DNA of 64,000 bases from Areca catechu (taxonomy: Eukaryota; Streptophyta; Magnoliopsida; Arecales; Arecaceae): NCBI GenBank assembly GCA_021397845.1, contig CM038042.1:36094418-36158417 (forward strand), given 5' to 3'. Position numbers and translations under genes: made by a program. This document shows, one piece after another, positions 44,385-54,824 of this stretch. The notes below the pieces were generated by a model, which ran no database searches, was not told where the DNA came from, and was given only the letters and a program-made list of their open reading frames with translations. Position 1 is the first letter of the stretch, and each line of letters begins with the position of its first letter.

Positions 44385-45129
44385 ACCAACCCAACCATCC
44401 CAACCCTAACCCATCTCGACCTAACTCGAGTCCAAGTCCATCTAGTGCAAGTAATTCTGCACCTACTATAATCGACAAGGGTAAGGCACCCATGTCTCAG
44501 AAAGCCCCAGCCCCAATGTCTACTTTAGATGTAATAAGGTAGGTCACTATGCTAGTCAGTGTCCCACCAGGTCATTACACATAGGGGAGCTTGAAGAACA
44601 AGAGACTGAACCCAAGGTCGATGACCTAGAAGAAGAAGTTTATGAGGCTGAAGCAGACTTGATAGAGAAATATGAAGGAGATGAAGAGGAATTTGATCAA
44701 GTAGGGGTGGTTAGATGTATTTTAACCCAAACCCAACCTGAGGAAGATTGGCGTAGAACTAGCATCCTACAGACATTTGTTTAGTCTGGGAATAAAGTAT
44801 GTAAGATTATAATTGATAGTGGTAGTTGTGTCAATGCCATTGCTACTGAGATAGCTAAATCTTTAGGCTTGACCCTAGTTCCACACCCTGACCCCTATAA
44901 AGTATCATGGGCAGATTCCACCTCTATACCAATCAAGTCTAGGTGCCAAATCCTAATTAAATTGCAATCATATGAAGAAGAGATTTGGTGTGATGTCCTT
45001 TCCATGAAGGTTAGTAGTGTCATTCTAGGTCGACCATGGCTATATGATCATGATGCTGTCTTATCTGGTCGAACCAACATTTGTACCATTCATCGTCATG
45101 GGAAAAAGTTTGTGATTTACCCCAATTAG
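44385..45129 (+). pseudogene. gag-pro: gag end and protease of M
   Basis: The left edge is inside gag, at a Pro/Asn-rich stretch matching J near 31660. The zinc-knuckle codons near 44520-44560 are out of frame. The acidic border VYEAEADLIEKYEGDEEEF is at about 44639. The protease has DSGS (about 44814), one stop at 44782, and the end VILGRPWLYDHD (about 45025). The last stretch 44869-45129 is open. Confidence 0.82.
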
Positions 45130-46009
45130 CCTAAGAATTTAAAAAATTCTAGTAGCCTTAGAGCAAAACCAAGAGTAAATCTAATTAAGGCAAAAGAATT
45201 AGAGGTAGACCCTTCTGAACCCACTAAGGAAGTCATGAGAATTGATCTTGAACCCACTTTAATAATTGAAGAATTAAGTAAGCCAGGATCAAACTTTATG
45301 GGTGAAACTGAGAAATTACAAGAGTTATTCATAGAGGAAGCCCAAGATCAAATTTCTAAAGAACAACCAAAACAAATGGGTATATGTAATGAAACAACAT
45401 CTGAATGTGAGTCCATAGACTCAATCTATATGTCTGCACCTACACTAGCCTCTGCACAGCATATGCATCATAAAATTAGTCAAGAGCTGAACATAATTAA
45501 TAAACTAAATAACAACTTGGCTAATTCCCAAAAGAAAGATGAAGAATTTTCTGTAGAGGAATATGTGACTGTCAGAGAAGTTTCTACTCGCGAAGTTGGC
45601 CCATCCAACATAATGAATAGTAGTGGACCCAATGCCTATGTGCCGAGATATCACATGATTTAGGTATTAGCTCCACCTTCATCATCTCAGACTTTGTAAA
45701 GTCTAGGGAGCCAGTAGTGATACCCAGCAAGCCCCTTGAGCCACTCCCGTTCTTTGAGAGAGAACTCACCCCAGAGTGACCACATATAATTGGCCTTATA
45801 GTGAGGTAAAGATTGAAAGAGCTCTAGATGATCAAGCTATCGGTACCCAGGATAGAGACTGTCAGCGGCATTTGGTCCGGTGGCAAGGTCAGCCAGAATC
45901 TAAGGACTTGTGGAATGCTGGTGCAGATCTGCAGCGCTCAACCAAGACCCTCCTTGAGCCAAATTGACCCATACTCGACGGGGTCGAGTTCCTCTCGCCC
46001 CGAGAGAAT
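45130..46009 (+). pseudogene. Acidic module, integrase C-terminus and chromodomain of M
   Basis: After a single TAG at 45127 the same frame as protease continues with RVNLIKAKELE (as in A), then the acidic module (TLIIEELSKPGSNFMGETEK, about 45250) and SAPTLASAQHMHHKISQELN (about 45435). It then reaches a damaged GPSNIMNSSGPNAY region ending at 45661. The chromodomain is at about 45800-45965 (HLVRWQGQPESKDLW). This shows directly that protease, acidic module and integrase C-terminus were one reading frame, with no room for RT or the integrase core. Confidence 0.82.
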
Positions 46010-47575
46010 TGGTGAGGACACCAGGATCAGACACAGATCCCTGGATCCCATATGGTTTACTTAGTTATGTGTCAAAGTTTTGAAAATTTTGTAATCAATT
46101 AAGATTGAGTCCTGTAATAAGTTGAGGTTAGTTAATTTATCTCAACCCTCAATCTAGTCAGTATTTTGAGTATTGTATATCAATTATGAGTCCAGTATGA
46201 GCCCAATTTCTGTACAAGAGAGAAGGTCACCCTATTTTGGAGTTTCACCAGGCCACATCTAGGAGTTAGAGGTCGCTACATCAATCCATTGGATCTTGTG
46301 TGGCAACCTAGGATCCAAGATGCTTCCATAAATCAGGATTCTTTCCAGATGTCCTCTAGATACCCAGATTCCAATCCAGATGCCAGAGCATATTCCCAAA
46401 TCAGGGCATCCATGATTTCAAAGGTCCCTCTACATCCTAGCCCAAAGAAATCAAGTCCAAGTGCCAAGCCCAAGCCCTAAAGAATCAAGATTCTATGGAA
46501 TATTCCTGCTACCAGGCAACCAGGCCACCCCAGCTTCCAGAGGCACAAACCCATGCACCCAAGCCCCTTTGGACCGGCCCCTTACTGCCCCTAGAAGCCC
46601 AACATGCCCTCCTAGGCATCCTTGAAGTGTTGACCAAGTCCAAGAGGTGTCCTTGAGTGGAATAGTCAAAGCATGAAGGAAAAAGGAGAAGAATAAGTCA
46701 ATTTCTAACCTAATGGGGATTTGTTTTTTTAACCTAGCTAGGAAAGGACTTGTATTCCAATTTGGAAGAGAACTTGTAACCCAAGTGTAATCATGGTTAG
46801 TGAGAGCATGGGAACTCTATAAATATCCCATCCCTTCCCCTCTTGTAATCAACTTTTATTCATGATATCAAAATCCCTAGTGAATTTATTTTGAGCTTGC
46901 GAGCTTGTGTTACTTTATTTTTTTGGTTCTTTGGTTTGCGTTTGTGTTTCCTTGATGCCCTAGCATCCTTCCACACCCTAACTCACTACCATCCAAGCCT
47001 TCACACATCCAAGAAGGAGTGCCCTAGGCCACCAAGCAAGGAGATCTTCATCAAGCTTCAAGCTACCCCGCTTCTAAACCTTAACCTGATTCCTTCTAAA
47101 CCTAATCCCCATTCTTTTTCTTACTTGCTATTTTGATTGACCCTTGACATTTTACAGGATCCCCGAGGTGTTTCACCTCTCCAGAGGAGACTTTTCTTGC
47201 ATCCAGAACCATCCAAATCAGCCATCTAATCAAGGGAACCGAACTTCATCATCTAGACTCCAATCAGAGTGTTGTGTGATCTCTTCATCGGACGTTCTTC
47301 AAATCACTGATTGGTAACATCCTTCCCTTCTTTTAATTTCTGGTTTGATGAAGATAAGCTATCCTAATCCAAGAGTTTCTCAATTCTCAAGTCCTGGAAT
47401 TTATTATTTTGCATGAGTTTGTCTGCGATACGATGATTCCATGCATTGCTCTTCTTCTTGCTAATTCTTACTTTTATTTGAGAATTTAGCTTACAAACTA
47501 AATTATAAAAATCACAAAAAACATATTTTACTATTTTTCCTATATGTTTAGCAATCTTAGAGTCATCCCACATTA
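46010..47575 (+). repeat. Central LTR of M
   Basis: It is 1566 bp, starts TGGTGAGGACACC after a purine tract (CGAGAGAAT) and ends CCCACATTA before an intact primer site. The TATA box TATAAATA is at 46818-46825. It aligns with both LTRs of I. It works as the 3' LTR of the left internal part and the 5' LTR of the right one. Confidence 0.9.
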
Positions 47576-47917
47576 GTTTGGTATCAGAGCAGGTTTAGGA
47601 TAGTTTTCTATTTGCTTTACATTCACAAATCCTAATTCAACATTCTGTCCACTGCATTAGGTGTCTTTAAATTTGGCATCCTAAATATTTTATTTTTTAT
47701 GAAATTTGCACTGCATGTCCTCTGTTATGTGCTAGTAATTATCATAATTTTTAATTATTTTTATAGAAACCCTAAAGTCCTAAAAGTCAACATCATAGGA
47801 ACCCTAATAGAATCCTAAAAATCTCTGCAGTAGTCCAAAATCCCTAAGATTTGCATCATCATTTGATTTTTTCTCTGCATAAAATTTGGTAGGTAAAATC
47901 ATCACCACTGCAGTAGT
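47576..47917 (+). other. Primer site and leader start of M
   Basis: The primer site TGGTATCAGAGCAGG is at 47579. The leader matches I from 18720 to about 19040. It stops at about 47917 where the truncated LTR of N begins. About 600 bp of the leader expected before 57278 is absent. Confidence 0.82.
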
Positions 47918-49577
47918 CCATATCCATAGTCATATTCAGGGTGCAAGTAGATCGAAGGACTGAATTGCCCGGTAACTCACCACTGAAGGATATTTTGGTA
48001 AATCCACCAAAATTCCTCATCTTCTGGGTAGGCATGACATATTGCTAGACACCAATCTTGTCTTGTAGGTCTTCATGAACCAATTGATTTGGTTTCATGA
48101 GTCAATTCGATGTGTGATTCGAATTGGACAATTAGGTGAGCCAATTTGAATTAATTAGGTCAATCAGGTTCGATCGGATCGAATCGGCTCAAACCTAAAC
48201 CTACTACTGGCTAGATGTGGAATCCAATGGGTCACACACAATAGAGACTTGGCCAAGGAAGTCATTCATGATTTAATTAGGGTCACAGGATCCTAATTGG
48301 TTAGCCGGATTACATACTAGCATATGTAGGTTAACCTAATTCCTAACCCAATTGGATTGGGTCTCGTTGCTTGCTAATTGGGCTAACCTAATTATGGAAA
48401 ACCTAAATTAGGTTGAGTCCTAAGTGGGGCTAGCCTAATCAGAGCTAAATCTAATTTTAATTTGGATTTAATGGCATTTTAGGCGCCATACATGAAGAGT
48501 CCCAATGGCATGGGACTCTTGGTACCTAAATGATACCTTAACTTCAAAAGGGCACAGAATGAGCTATAGATCTCTGATTTGAATATAATTTATATGGTCA
48601 GAAAGAAGATTTTATGCTCTTTCTAATGAAACCCATATTTTTTATGTTTTGACTAGTCAACATTCTTTGAGATTTGCATGGAAGAAGGATGGCGCGCGCG
48701 GTGCATGAAGAGTCGCAACTCTTCATGTGGCGTGGTTCTGATGCAGAGTCCTTCTGCTATCAGGACTCTTCATAATCTTCGATATTTGGAGATTTAAGAG
48801 GTGCCTCTTGGCTTCCTAGGGACCGGTAATTGAAATGTGGTAAGTGAGAATTTGTCCAGATAAAAGAAGGGATGTGAATAAGGCCTTCAGTGCATGAATG
48901 GGCTTATTAGATATGATTTTTCAAGCCAGATAACTTATCTTCGGTCTTGAAAAATCATATTTGACAAGTTGATGGGAGGACATATCACACGCCCCTCTTG
49001 TATCTATAAATAGGGGGTGGTGAAATGAGTCTGATAATTAAGAATTCCACCGAAGTACTATTCTGAGTGTCTCTCTCTCCCTCCTTTCTTTAAGACAATA
49101 CTTGTCTTATTAAGACAAGGTCTTTTCTACTAGGACAAGACTTTGTTTTAGGACATAAGCCTAAGGGATCCTAGAGAAGGGTTGTCCTAAAATCAAGAGT
49201 GGTTTAGGAGAGTATCTTTAGTGTCCTAGAGTAGGACAGGGTGTCCTACAGTAGTCAATAGATCAAAGGCTGCCGAAAGAGTTCCACTTCTCCAAGCAAC
49301 TTGAAGAAGGAGTTCTTCCTTGGTTCGAGTTTCATGTGAATCACCGTTGGAGGGCGAGCATTTGGGCGCCTGGTGGAGAAGAAGGCTGAATCAAGGTTTT
49401 CTTCATCGGATTGGATACTAGCGGTTCAGGTTGGTGCCTAAACTCTAGTTTATATTATATATACATGTTTGTATATTTTAATTCCTAGTAAGGAGGTCTT
49501 GGGTTAAGGGTTTGGTAGTGGTTTTATAATAAATTTTTAAAATCCACGCTAACGCCCTGGTCACCAAAACCCTTACA
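47918..49577 (+). repeat. 5' LTR of N (truncated)
   Basis: It matches 55613-57277 from TCCATATCCATAG onward. The TATA box TATAAATA is at 49015-49022. A CATGAAGAGTC/GACTCTTCAT inverted motif occurs repeatedly near 48490-48770. A strong inverted repeat at 48915-48963 (TGATTTTTCAAG and CTTGAAAAATCA) surrounds the promoter-proximal region. It ends CCCTTACA. Confidence 0.92.
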
Positions 49578-49578
49578 G

Positions 49579-49591
49579 TGGTATTAGAGCC
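49579..49591 (+). other. Primer binding site of N
   Basis: TGGTATTAGAGCC starts one base after the LTR end. It differs by one base from the initiator Met-tRNA site seen elsewhere in the window. Confidence 0.85.
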
Positions 49592-49616
49592 ACCTTATTA
49601 GGGCTAAAACATACAA

Positions 49617-49862
49617 AATTGAAGTTGCCCAATTTTGTAATATTCTTGAGGTTGCCCATTTTGGTAGGCCTCTACAAAATTGTGGTTGCCCATTTTGGTA
49701 GGACTCTTGAGTTTGCCCAATTTTGTAGGACTCTAGAGGTTGCCCATTTGGTAGGACTCTACAAAATTGAAGTTGCCCATTTTGGTAGGACTCTACAAAA
49801 TTGAAGTTGCCCAATTTTGTAGGATTCTTGAGGTTGCCCAATTTTGTAGGACTCTACAAAAG
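49617..49862 (+). repeat. Minisatellite in the N leader
   Basis: About eight units of 24-34 bp are built on GTTGCCCATTTTGGTAGGAC followed by either TCTACAAAATTGAA or TCTTGAG. Two unit types alternate, and CCCATTTTGG and CCCAATTTTG versions are mixed. It starts 26 bp after the primer site. Frames on both strands (49584-49841 minus, 49619-49804 plus) are by-products of the repeat. Confidence 0.9.
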
Positions 49863-50425
49863 TTTAAAGTTACATATATTTGATATGTTGCTTATGCATA
49901 TATGTTTGATGTATGCCACTGGTTAGGGTTTTCACTTAAACCTTAATCGATATAGAGATATGTTTAGCTTTCTAGTCATCATACTGAAATAAGGTTGCCC
50001 TGACATAATGGTGGATCCATTATGTGGTAGATGGTTATCCTAGTATGATGATACACTTGGCACATATTTGCTTAGTTATAGCATGATATATAGAATGTGC
50101 TTATAAAAAAAGCCCTCTTTTAAATTATATTAAGTTGTAGTGTCATGTACCAAAAGCTATATAATCTAGATGATAGTTGATCATTCAGTGTCTAGGAAAA
50201 GTGGTTCATGATCGGTAAAGAGGACGTGGTTTTTAATTGCTTCCGTTGACTGACCTGGCCAATTTTTATTAGTGTCTAGGAAAGCAACGGGGGGACTCCC
50301 ACTACTCTCCCACTTACCTGGCCGATAAGATTAACTTAATTCTTGATTGATATGCTTAGTGTAATATTCACTACATTAGGCCTTCCTTCATGCTAGGTCA
50401 TTATTATGTTATGATCCGTATTATG

Positions 50426-50725
50426 TTTGTTGTGTACACACAAGGCCTATTATGGTAACTAACACAATTTTGGCCTGGTGCATTTGATGCTTATGGCATG
50501 ATTTAATATAATACTTTGTTGTGAACACACAAGGGTATTATTATTACAATAATGACTATAAAGTAATGAAGGGTCTTTCTTAACTAAAAATATTATAGTT
50601 TGTTGTGCACACACAAGGCTATTAATATTTTAGAGGCCAGGTTTTGTTGAGAATTATATAAGATACAATTGGAAAGAGTTTTCCTATCTTTTAACTTATA
50701 AAAGATTTGTTGTGTACACACAAGG
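50426..50725 (+). repeat. Four spaced copies of a palindromic 20-mer in the N leader
   Basis: TTTGTTGTGTACACACAAGG or a one-base variant is present at 50426-50445, 50515-50534, 50599-50618 and 50706-50725, with spacings of 89, 84 and 107. The centre TTGTGTACACACAA can fold on itself. The sequences between copies are unrelated, so only the 20-mer appears to be kept. Confidence 0.9.
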
Positions 50726-50912
50726 ACTTTTATAAGGAATTAGGATCTCAACCCCATTAAGAAAACCAATTAGGGTTTCTCGATCATCGTATAGAGGATT
50801 ATGATGCTCAATAAAATAGTGAGAGACATAATTAAGTTAAAGTCCTAATTTAATTATGTTTTGTCAACATTGGTTGTTTGCTTATATTATGTTCTTTGTT
50901 AATGTAGATTAA

Positions 50913-51633
50913 AAGGCTTCTTCACTCTCACTCCGTAGTATACTTGATGCCAATAAATTGACTAGACCGAACTATGTTGACTGGTTGAGAAACCTAAAGA
51001 TAGTACTCAGCCAGGAAAAACTTTCTTATATTCTTGATACCCCTACCTTGGAACCTTTAGGAGAAGATGCCTCGCAAGAGGAGAAAACCACATACAAGAT
51101 GTGGCAAAATGACTCACTCACTATCAAATGTATCATGCTTGCCTCTATGACCAATGAGTTGCAGAAGCAACATGATAGCATGGACACTAACTTCATACTG
51201 CTCAATCTAAAAGAGCTATATGGAGAACATAGTCAAACTGCTAGATATGAGATATCTAAGCAGTTGTTCCATACGAGAATGACAGAAGGTACATCCATAC
51301 AAGACCACATACTGATGGTTATTGACCTGATCACTCGATTAGGTCAATTGGATTTTGTTATGGATGGGAAGTTGATCAGGATTTGATCCAGCAATCACTC
51401 CCGGAGTCATTTTCACAGTTTGTTCTTAATTATCATATAAACAAATTTAACATTCCTTGCCTGAGCTGTTAAACATGTTAAAAATAGCAGAGAGCCATTT
51501 AAAGAAAAATAAGGCTCCACTTCTTCTTGTGGATGGGATCAACAAGAAGAAGTCAGGCAGAAAGGGTTCCAAGAGAAGATTGAACCCAAAAAGGGGCATA
51601 AAGAAGAAGAAAGGAAAGAAGGCCTCCAGATAG
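50913..51633 (+). pseudogene. gag: gag of N
   Basis: The frame is open from 50913, where an AAG stands at the place expected for the start. No ATG exists between the upstream stop (50910) and the conserved LTRPNYVDWLRNLKIVL region, so the start appears lost. Copia Gag wording continues (LKELYGEHSQTARYEISKQL, about 51205; HILMVIDLITRLGQLDFVMD, about 51307) to a frameshift-induced stop at 51384. The remainder (51387-51633), Lys/Arg-rich before the zinc knuckle, is in other frames. Confidence 0.88.
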
Positions 51634-51840
51634 ATGACCTGCTTTCATTGTGGCAAGCCGGGTCATTGGAAGAGGAACTGCAAGGCTTACCTTGCAGGTG
51701 TGAAGCCTGGTGCACCGGATGCACCAAAAGGTATGAAAGAAGTTCATACTATTTTGTCATTGGATTCTTCCATTTCAAATACTTGGGTATTGGATACCGC
51801 CTGTGGTCATAATATCTGCAAATCATTATAGGGGCTGCAG
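51634..51840 (+). pseudogene. gag-pro: Gag zinc knuckle and protease active site of N
   Basis: The zinc knuckle CFHCGKPGHWKRNC is intact at about 51640-51681. The protease active site reads WVLDTACGHNIC (about 51784-51819). The usual Gly after Asp-Thr is Ala, which is expected to impair the enzyme. A TAG at 51829 interrupts the frame, which is otherwise shared with the next ORF. Confidence 0.85.
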
Positions 51841-53331
51841 ATGCTTAGAGTATTGAAGGAAGAAGACTTCGAGCTCTATGGTGCTGGAGGAGAGTCCATC
51901 CAAGCAGAGACCGTAGGGACTTATATCTTGAAGTTACCTTCGGGAAAAACTTTAGAGCTGAGAGATTGTTACTATATGCCTAAGGTCATTAGAAATATCA
52001 TATATGTACCCTTGTTACTTAGACAAGGTTATACTATGAATGTGATGATCAATGGTTGCTCAATCAGCTTTTCTAATGAAATTATATGTTGTGGCGTATT
52101 TTACAATGGTCTTTTATCTTTATCCACTAATGACAATATACTTCATGTAAGTAACAAACGAAAGAGAGATGATGTAAACAATACTTTACTCTGGCACTAT
52201 CGGCTTGGACATATTAGTGAGACTAGGATTAGCAAGTTATACAAGGAGAATTTCCTTAATCCTTATGATTATAAATCATTAGGAACTTGTGAATCATGTC
52301 TCATGGGTAAAATGGCCAAGACTCCATTTAGTGGACATAAAGAAAGGACAACTGAGTTATTAGGACTCATACATACAGATGTATGTGGGCCTATGACAAC
52401 TCAGGTCAAGGGTAGATACTTTTATTTCATCATGTTTACTGATGATTTTTCAAGGTACGGATTTGTGTATCTTATGAAACATAAGTCCGAAGCCTTTGAT
52501 AAATTTTTAGAGTATCAAAGTATGGTAGAGAAACAAACGGGGAAAAGTATTAAAATCCTTCGATCAGATCGAGGAGGTGAATACTTATCCACCGAGTTTC
52601 TCGATCACCTTAAAGAAAAAGGGATTATCTCTGAATGGACCCCTCCTTACACACCACAATTAAATGGTGTTGCTGAAAGGAGGAACCGTACCTTATTAGA
52701 TATGGTACGATCCATGATGTGCTTCACAGAGTTACCTGTTTCCATCTGGGGATATGCCTTGGAAATCGTGGCTAATATCTTAAATAGAGTACCATCTAAA
52801 TCTGTCTCTAGCACTCTATATGAGATATGGAGGGGTAAGAAATCCAATCTTAAGTATCTTAAGATATGGGGATGTCCAGCCTATGTCAAAAGAAATTTTG
52901 GACATAAGCTGGATGCTAGAGCAGATAAGTGTCTATTTGTAGGATATCCTAAAGATAGTATAGGATATCTGTTCTACCACTCTAATGGACAAAAAGTTTT
53001 TGTCAGTAGGCATGCCACTTTTTTGGAGAAAGAGTTCATCCTACAAAAGGGCAGTGGGAAAAATATTGAACTTGAAGAAGTTCAACAAATAGATACATCT
53101 CAACCAAATGATAACAAAGTTAGTATAGAACTAGAACACACCACTCCTATCCATATGTCTGATAGGGTGTGTCATGCACCTGAGAGGTATGGGTTCATTA
53201 TTGAAAATAATGAAGCCCGGATCATTGAAAATGATGAGCCTCTAACCTATACGGATGCTGTCATGAGTAGGGACTCAGATAGATGGCTGGAAGTCATGAG
53301 ATCCGAAATGGACTCCATGTATGTCAACTAA
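51841..53331 (+). CDS. pol: Protease end and integrase of N (intact 496-codon frame)
   Basis: This is the longest intact frame in the window. The first about 110 residues complete protease. The GAG-pre-integrase zinc region follows (LLWHYRLGHISE through CESCLMGK). The rve core has catalytic Asp in HTDVCGPM (codon 52378), Asp in RSDRGGEY (codon 52567) and Glu in VAERRNRT (codon 52675). The 35 residues between the last two fit DD35E. The C-terminal integrase region ends at a TAA (53329-53331) exactly where the polyprotein would pass into RT (VN then VWTLVD). It was part of a polyprotein, so the ATG at 51841 is not a natural start. Confidence 0.9.
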   Translation: MLRVLKEEDFELYGAGGESIQAETVGTYILKLPSGKTLELRDCYYMPKVIRNIIYVPLLLRQGYTMNVMINGCSISFSNEIICCGVFYNGLLSLSTNDNILHVSNKRKRDDVNNTLLWHYRLGHISETRISKLYKENFLNPYDYKSLGTCESCLMGKMAKTPFSGHKERTTELLGLIHTDVCGPMTTQVKGRYFYFIMFTDDFSRYGFVYLMKHKSEAFDKFLEYQSMVEKQTGKSIKILRSDRGGEYLSTEFLDHLKEKGIISEWTPPYTPQLNGVAERRNRTLLDMVRSMMCFTELPVSIWGYALEIVANILNRVPSKSVSSTLYEIWRGKKSNLKYLKIWGCPAYVKRNFGHKLDARADKCLFVGYPKDSIGYLFYHSNGQKVFVSRHATFLEKEFILQKGSGKNIELEEVQQIDTSQPNDNKVSIELEHTTPIHMSDRVCHAPERYGFIIENNEARIIENDEPLTYTDAVMSRDSDRWLEVMRSEMDSMYVN

Positions 53332-53911
53332 GTATGGACTTTGGTTGATGCACCTGAGGGTGTTAACTCTATTGGATGCAAATGGGTCTATAAGAAAAAG
53401 ATTGGGGCAGATGGCCAAGTCAAAACTTATAAAGCCAGATTAGTGGCTAAAGGGTTTTAGACAAAAACAGGGAATAGATTATGATGAAACATTTTCTCCT
53501 GTTGCCATGCTCAAATCTATTTGGATCATGCTTGCTATAGCAGCATATCATGATTATGAAATTTGGCAGATGGATATGAAAACTGCATTCCTTAATGGTT
53601 TCCTTGAGGAAGAGGTCTATATGTCACAGCCAGAAGGTTTTATCTTGGAGACTAAACCTAATCAGGTATGTAGGCTGAAGAAATCCATTTATGGATTAAA
53701 ACAAGCATCCAAATGTTGGAACATCCGATTTGATAAGACAGTCAAAGAGTTTGACTTTATCAAAATTGAGGATGAACCTTGTATGTACAAGAAGACTAGT
53801 GGGAGTGCCATAGTTTTCTTGGTTCTGTATGTGGATGACATACTCCTCATTGGGAATGATATCCCAAAGTTACAATCAGTCAAGGTATGGTTATCTAACA
53901 GTTTTTCATGA
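53332..53911 (+). pseudogene. pol: Reverse transcriptase of N, first part
   Basis: RT begins in the integrase frame (CKWVYKKKIGADGQVKTYKA, about 53380), breaks near 53457 at a run of T, and goes on in another frame with DYDETFSPVAM, MDMKTAFLNGFLEEEVYMSQ (about 53570) and the catalytic YVDD at 53828-53839. A frameshift after 53900 gives a stop at 53909. Confidence 0.88.
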
Positions 53912-54824
53912 AAGACTTGGGAGAAGCATCCTATATACTGGGTATCAAGATCAATAGAGAGATCTAGGAGGATGCTAGGCTTATCCCAGTCTAGGTACAT
54001 TGACCAAGTGCTAAAGAAATTTAGCATGGAGGGAAGTAAAAGAGGTTACTTGCCCATTGGTCATGGCATACATCTTTCTAAGAAGATGTCTCCTAAGACA
54101 CCTGAAGAAAGAAATATAATGAGTTCTATACCTTATGCTTCAGCTGTAGGATCTATAATGTATGCTATGTTATGTACCAGGCCTGATGTGGCATATGCCT
54201 TAGGTATAGCCAGCAGATTTCAGGCTGATCCAGGAGAGGATCATTGGAAGGCTGTGAAAAATATTCTTAAGTACTTGAGAAGGACTAAGGATATTTTTCT
54301 GATATATGGAGGATCTGATCTTAAACTGGAAGCTGATTCAGATTCTAGTTTTCAATCGGATCCAGATGGTAGAAAATCTATTTCAGGGTATATTTTTATC
54401 CTAAATGGAGGAGCTGTAAGCTGGAAGAGTTCTAAACAGCAGACTGTAGCTGACTCAACAACTGAGGCAGAATACATTACTGTTAGTGAAGCTGCCAAGG
54501 AAGCTGTCTGGATGAAAAAGTTTATCCCAAAGTTGGGCATTGTTCCAGAGATTGAAGGTCCAGTACCACTTTACTGTGATAATACTGGAGTCGTCGCTCA
54601 AGATAAGGAACCTAGAGCTCATCACAAATCAAAGCACATTTTAAGACGCTTCCATCTCGTTCGAGAGATTGTTGAAAGACAAGAGTCTATATTAAAAGAG
54701 TAGAAACGAAGAACAACATAGCAAACCCGTTTACTAAGGCTCTATCGTAGCTGGAGTTTGATCGCCACCTCGATTGTATGGGGTTAAAATTTAAAGACGA
54801 TTGGCTTTAGTGCAAGTGGGAGAT
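53912..54824 (+). pseudogene. pol: RT end and RNase H of N
   Basis: The frame from 53972 carries the RT connection (YIDQVLKKFSMEG, ARPDVAYA-type region at about 54180). RNase H follows, with the first catalytic Asp in LEADSDSSF (about 54335), Glu in STTEAEYI (about 54460), and Asp in LYCDNTG (about 54575). A frame break near 54703 cuts the last about 35 codons. The polypurine tract AGTGGGAGAT ends at 54824, directly before the 3' LTR. Confidence 0.88.

Larger units (their letters stand above)
49592..50912 (+). other. Untranslated leader of N
   Basis: The 1.3-kb leader between primer site and gag has no coding potential. It contains two distinct repeat systems, annotated separately: a minisatellite at 49617-49862 and four copies of a palindromic 20-mer at 50426-50725. 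A block at 50187-50340 resembles the leader blocks of the chromoviruses (lattgtctagg/cactactctcccacttacctggcc style), though the families differ. Confidence 0.7.

Noticed and set aside
49617..49862. Minisatellite read as a centromeric satellite
   Set aside because: The unit is short, the array is only about 245 bp, and it sits at a fixed place after a copia primer site.
51841..53331. Domesticated integrase gene
   Set aside because: The frame is embedded in an otherwise complete copia polyprotein between LTRs, and its ends are explained by single point stops. There is no sign of separate expression.
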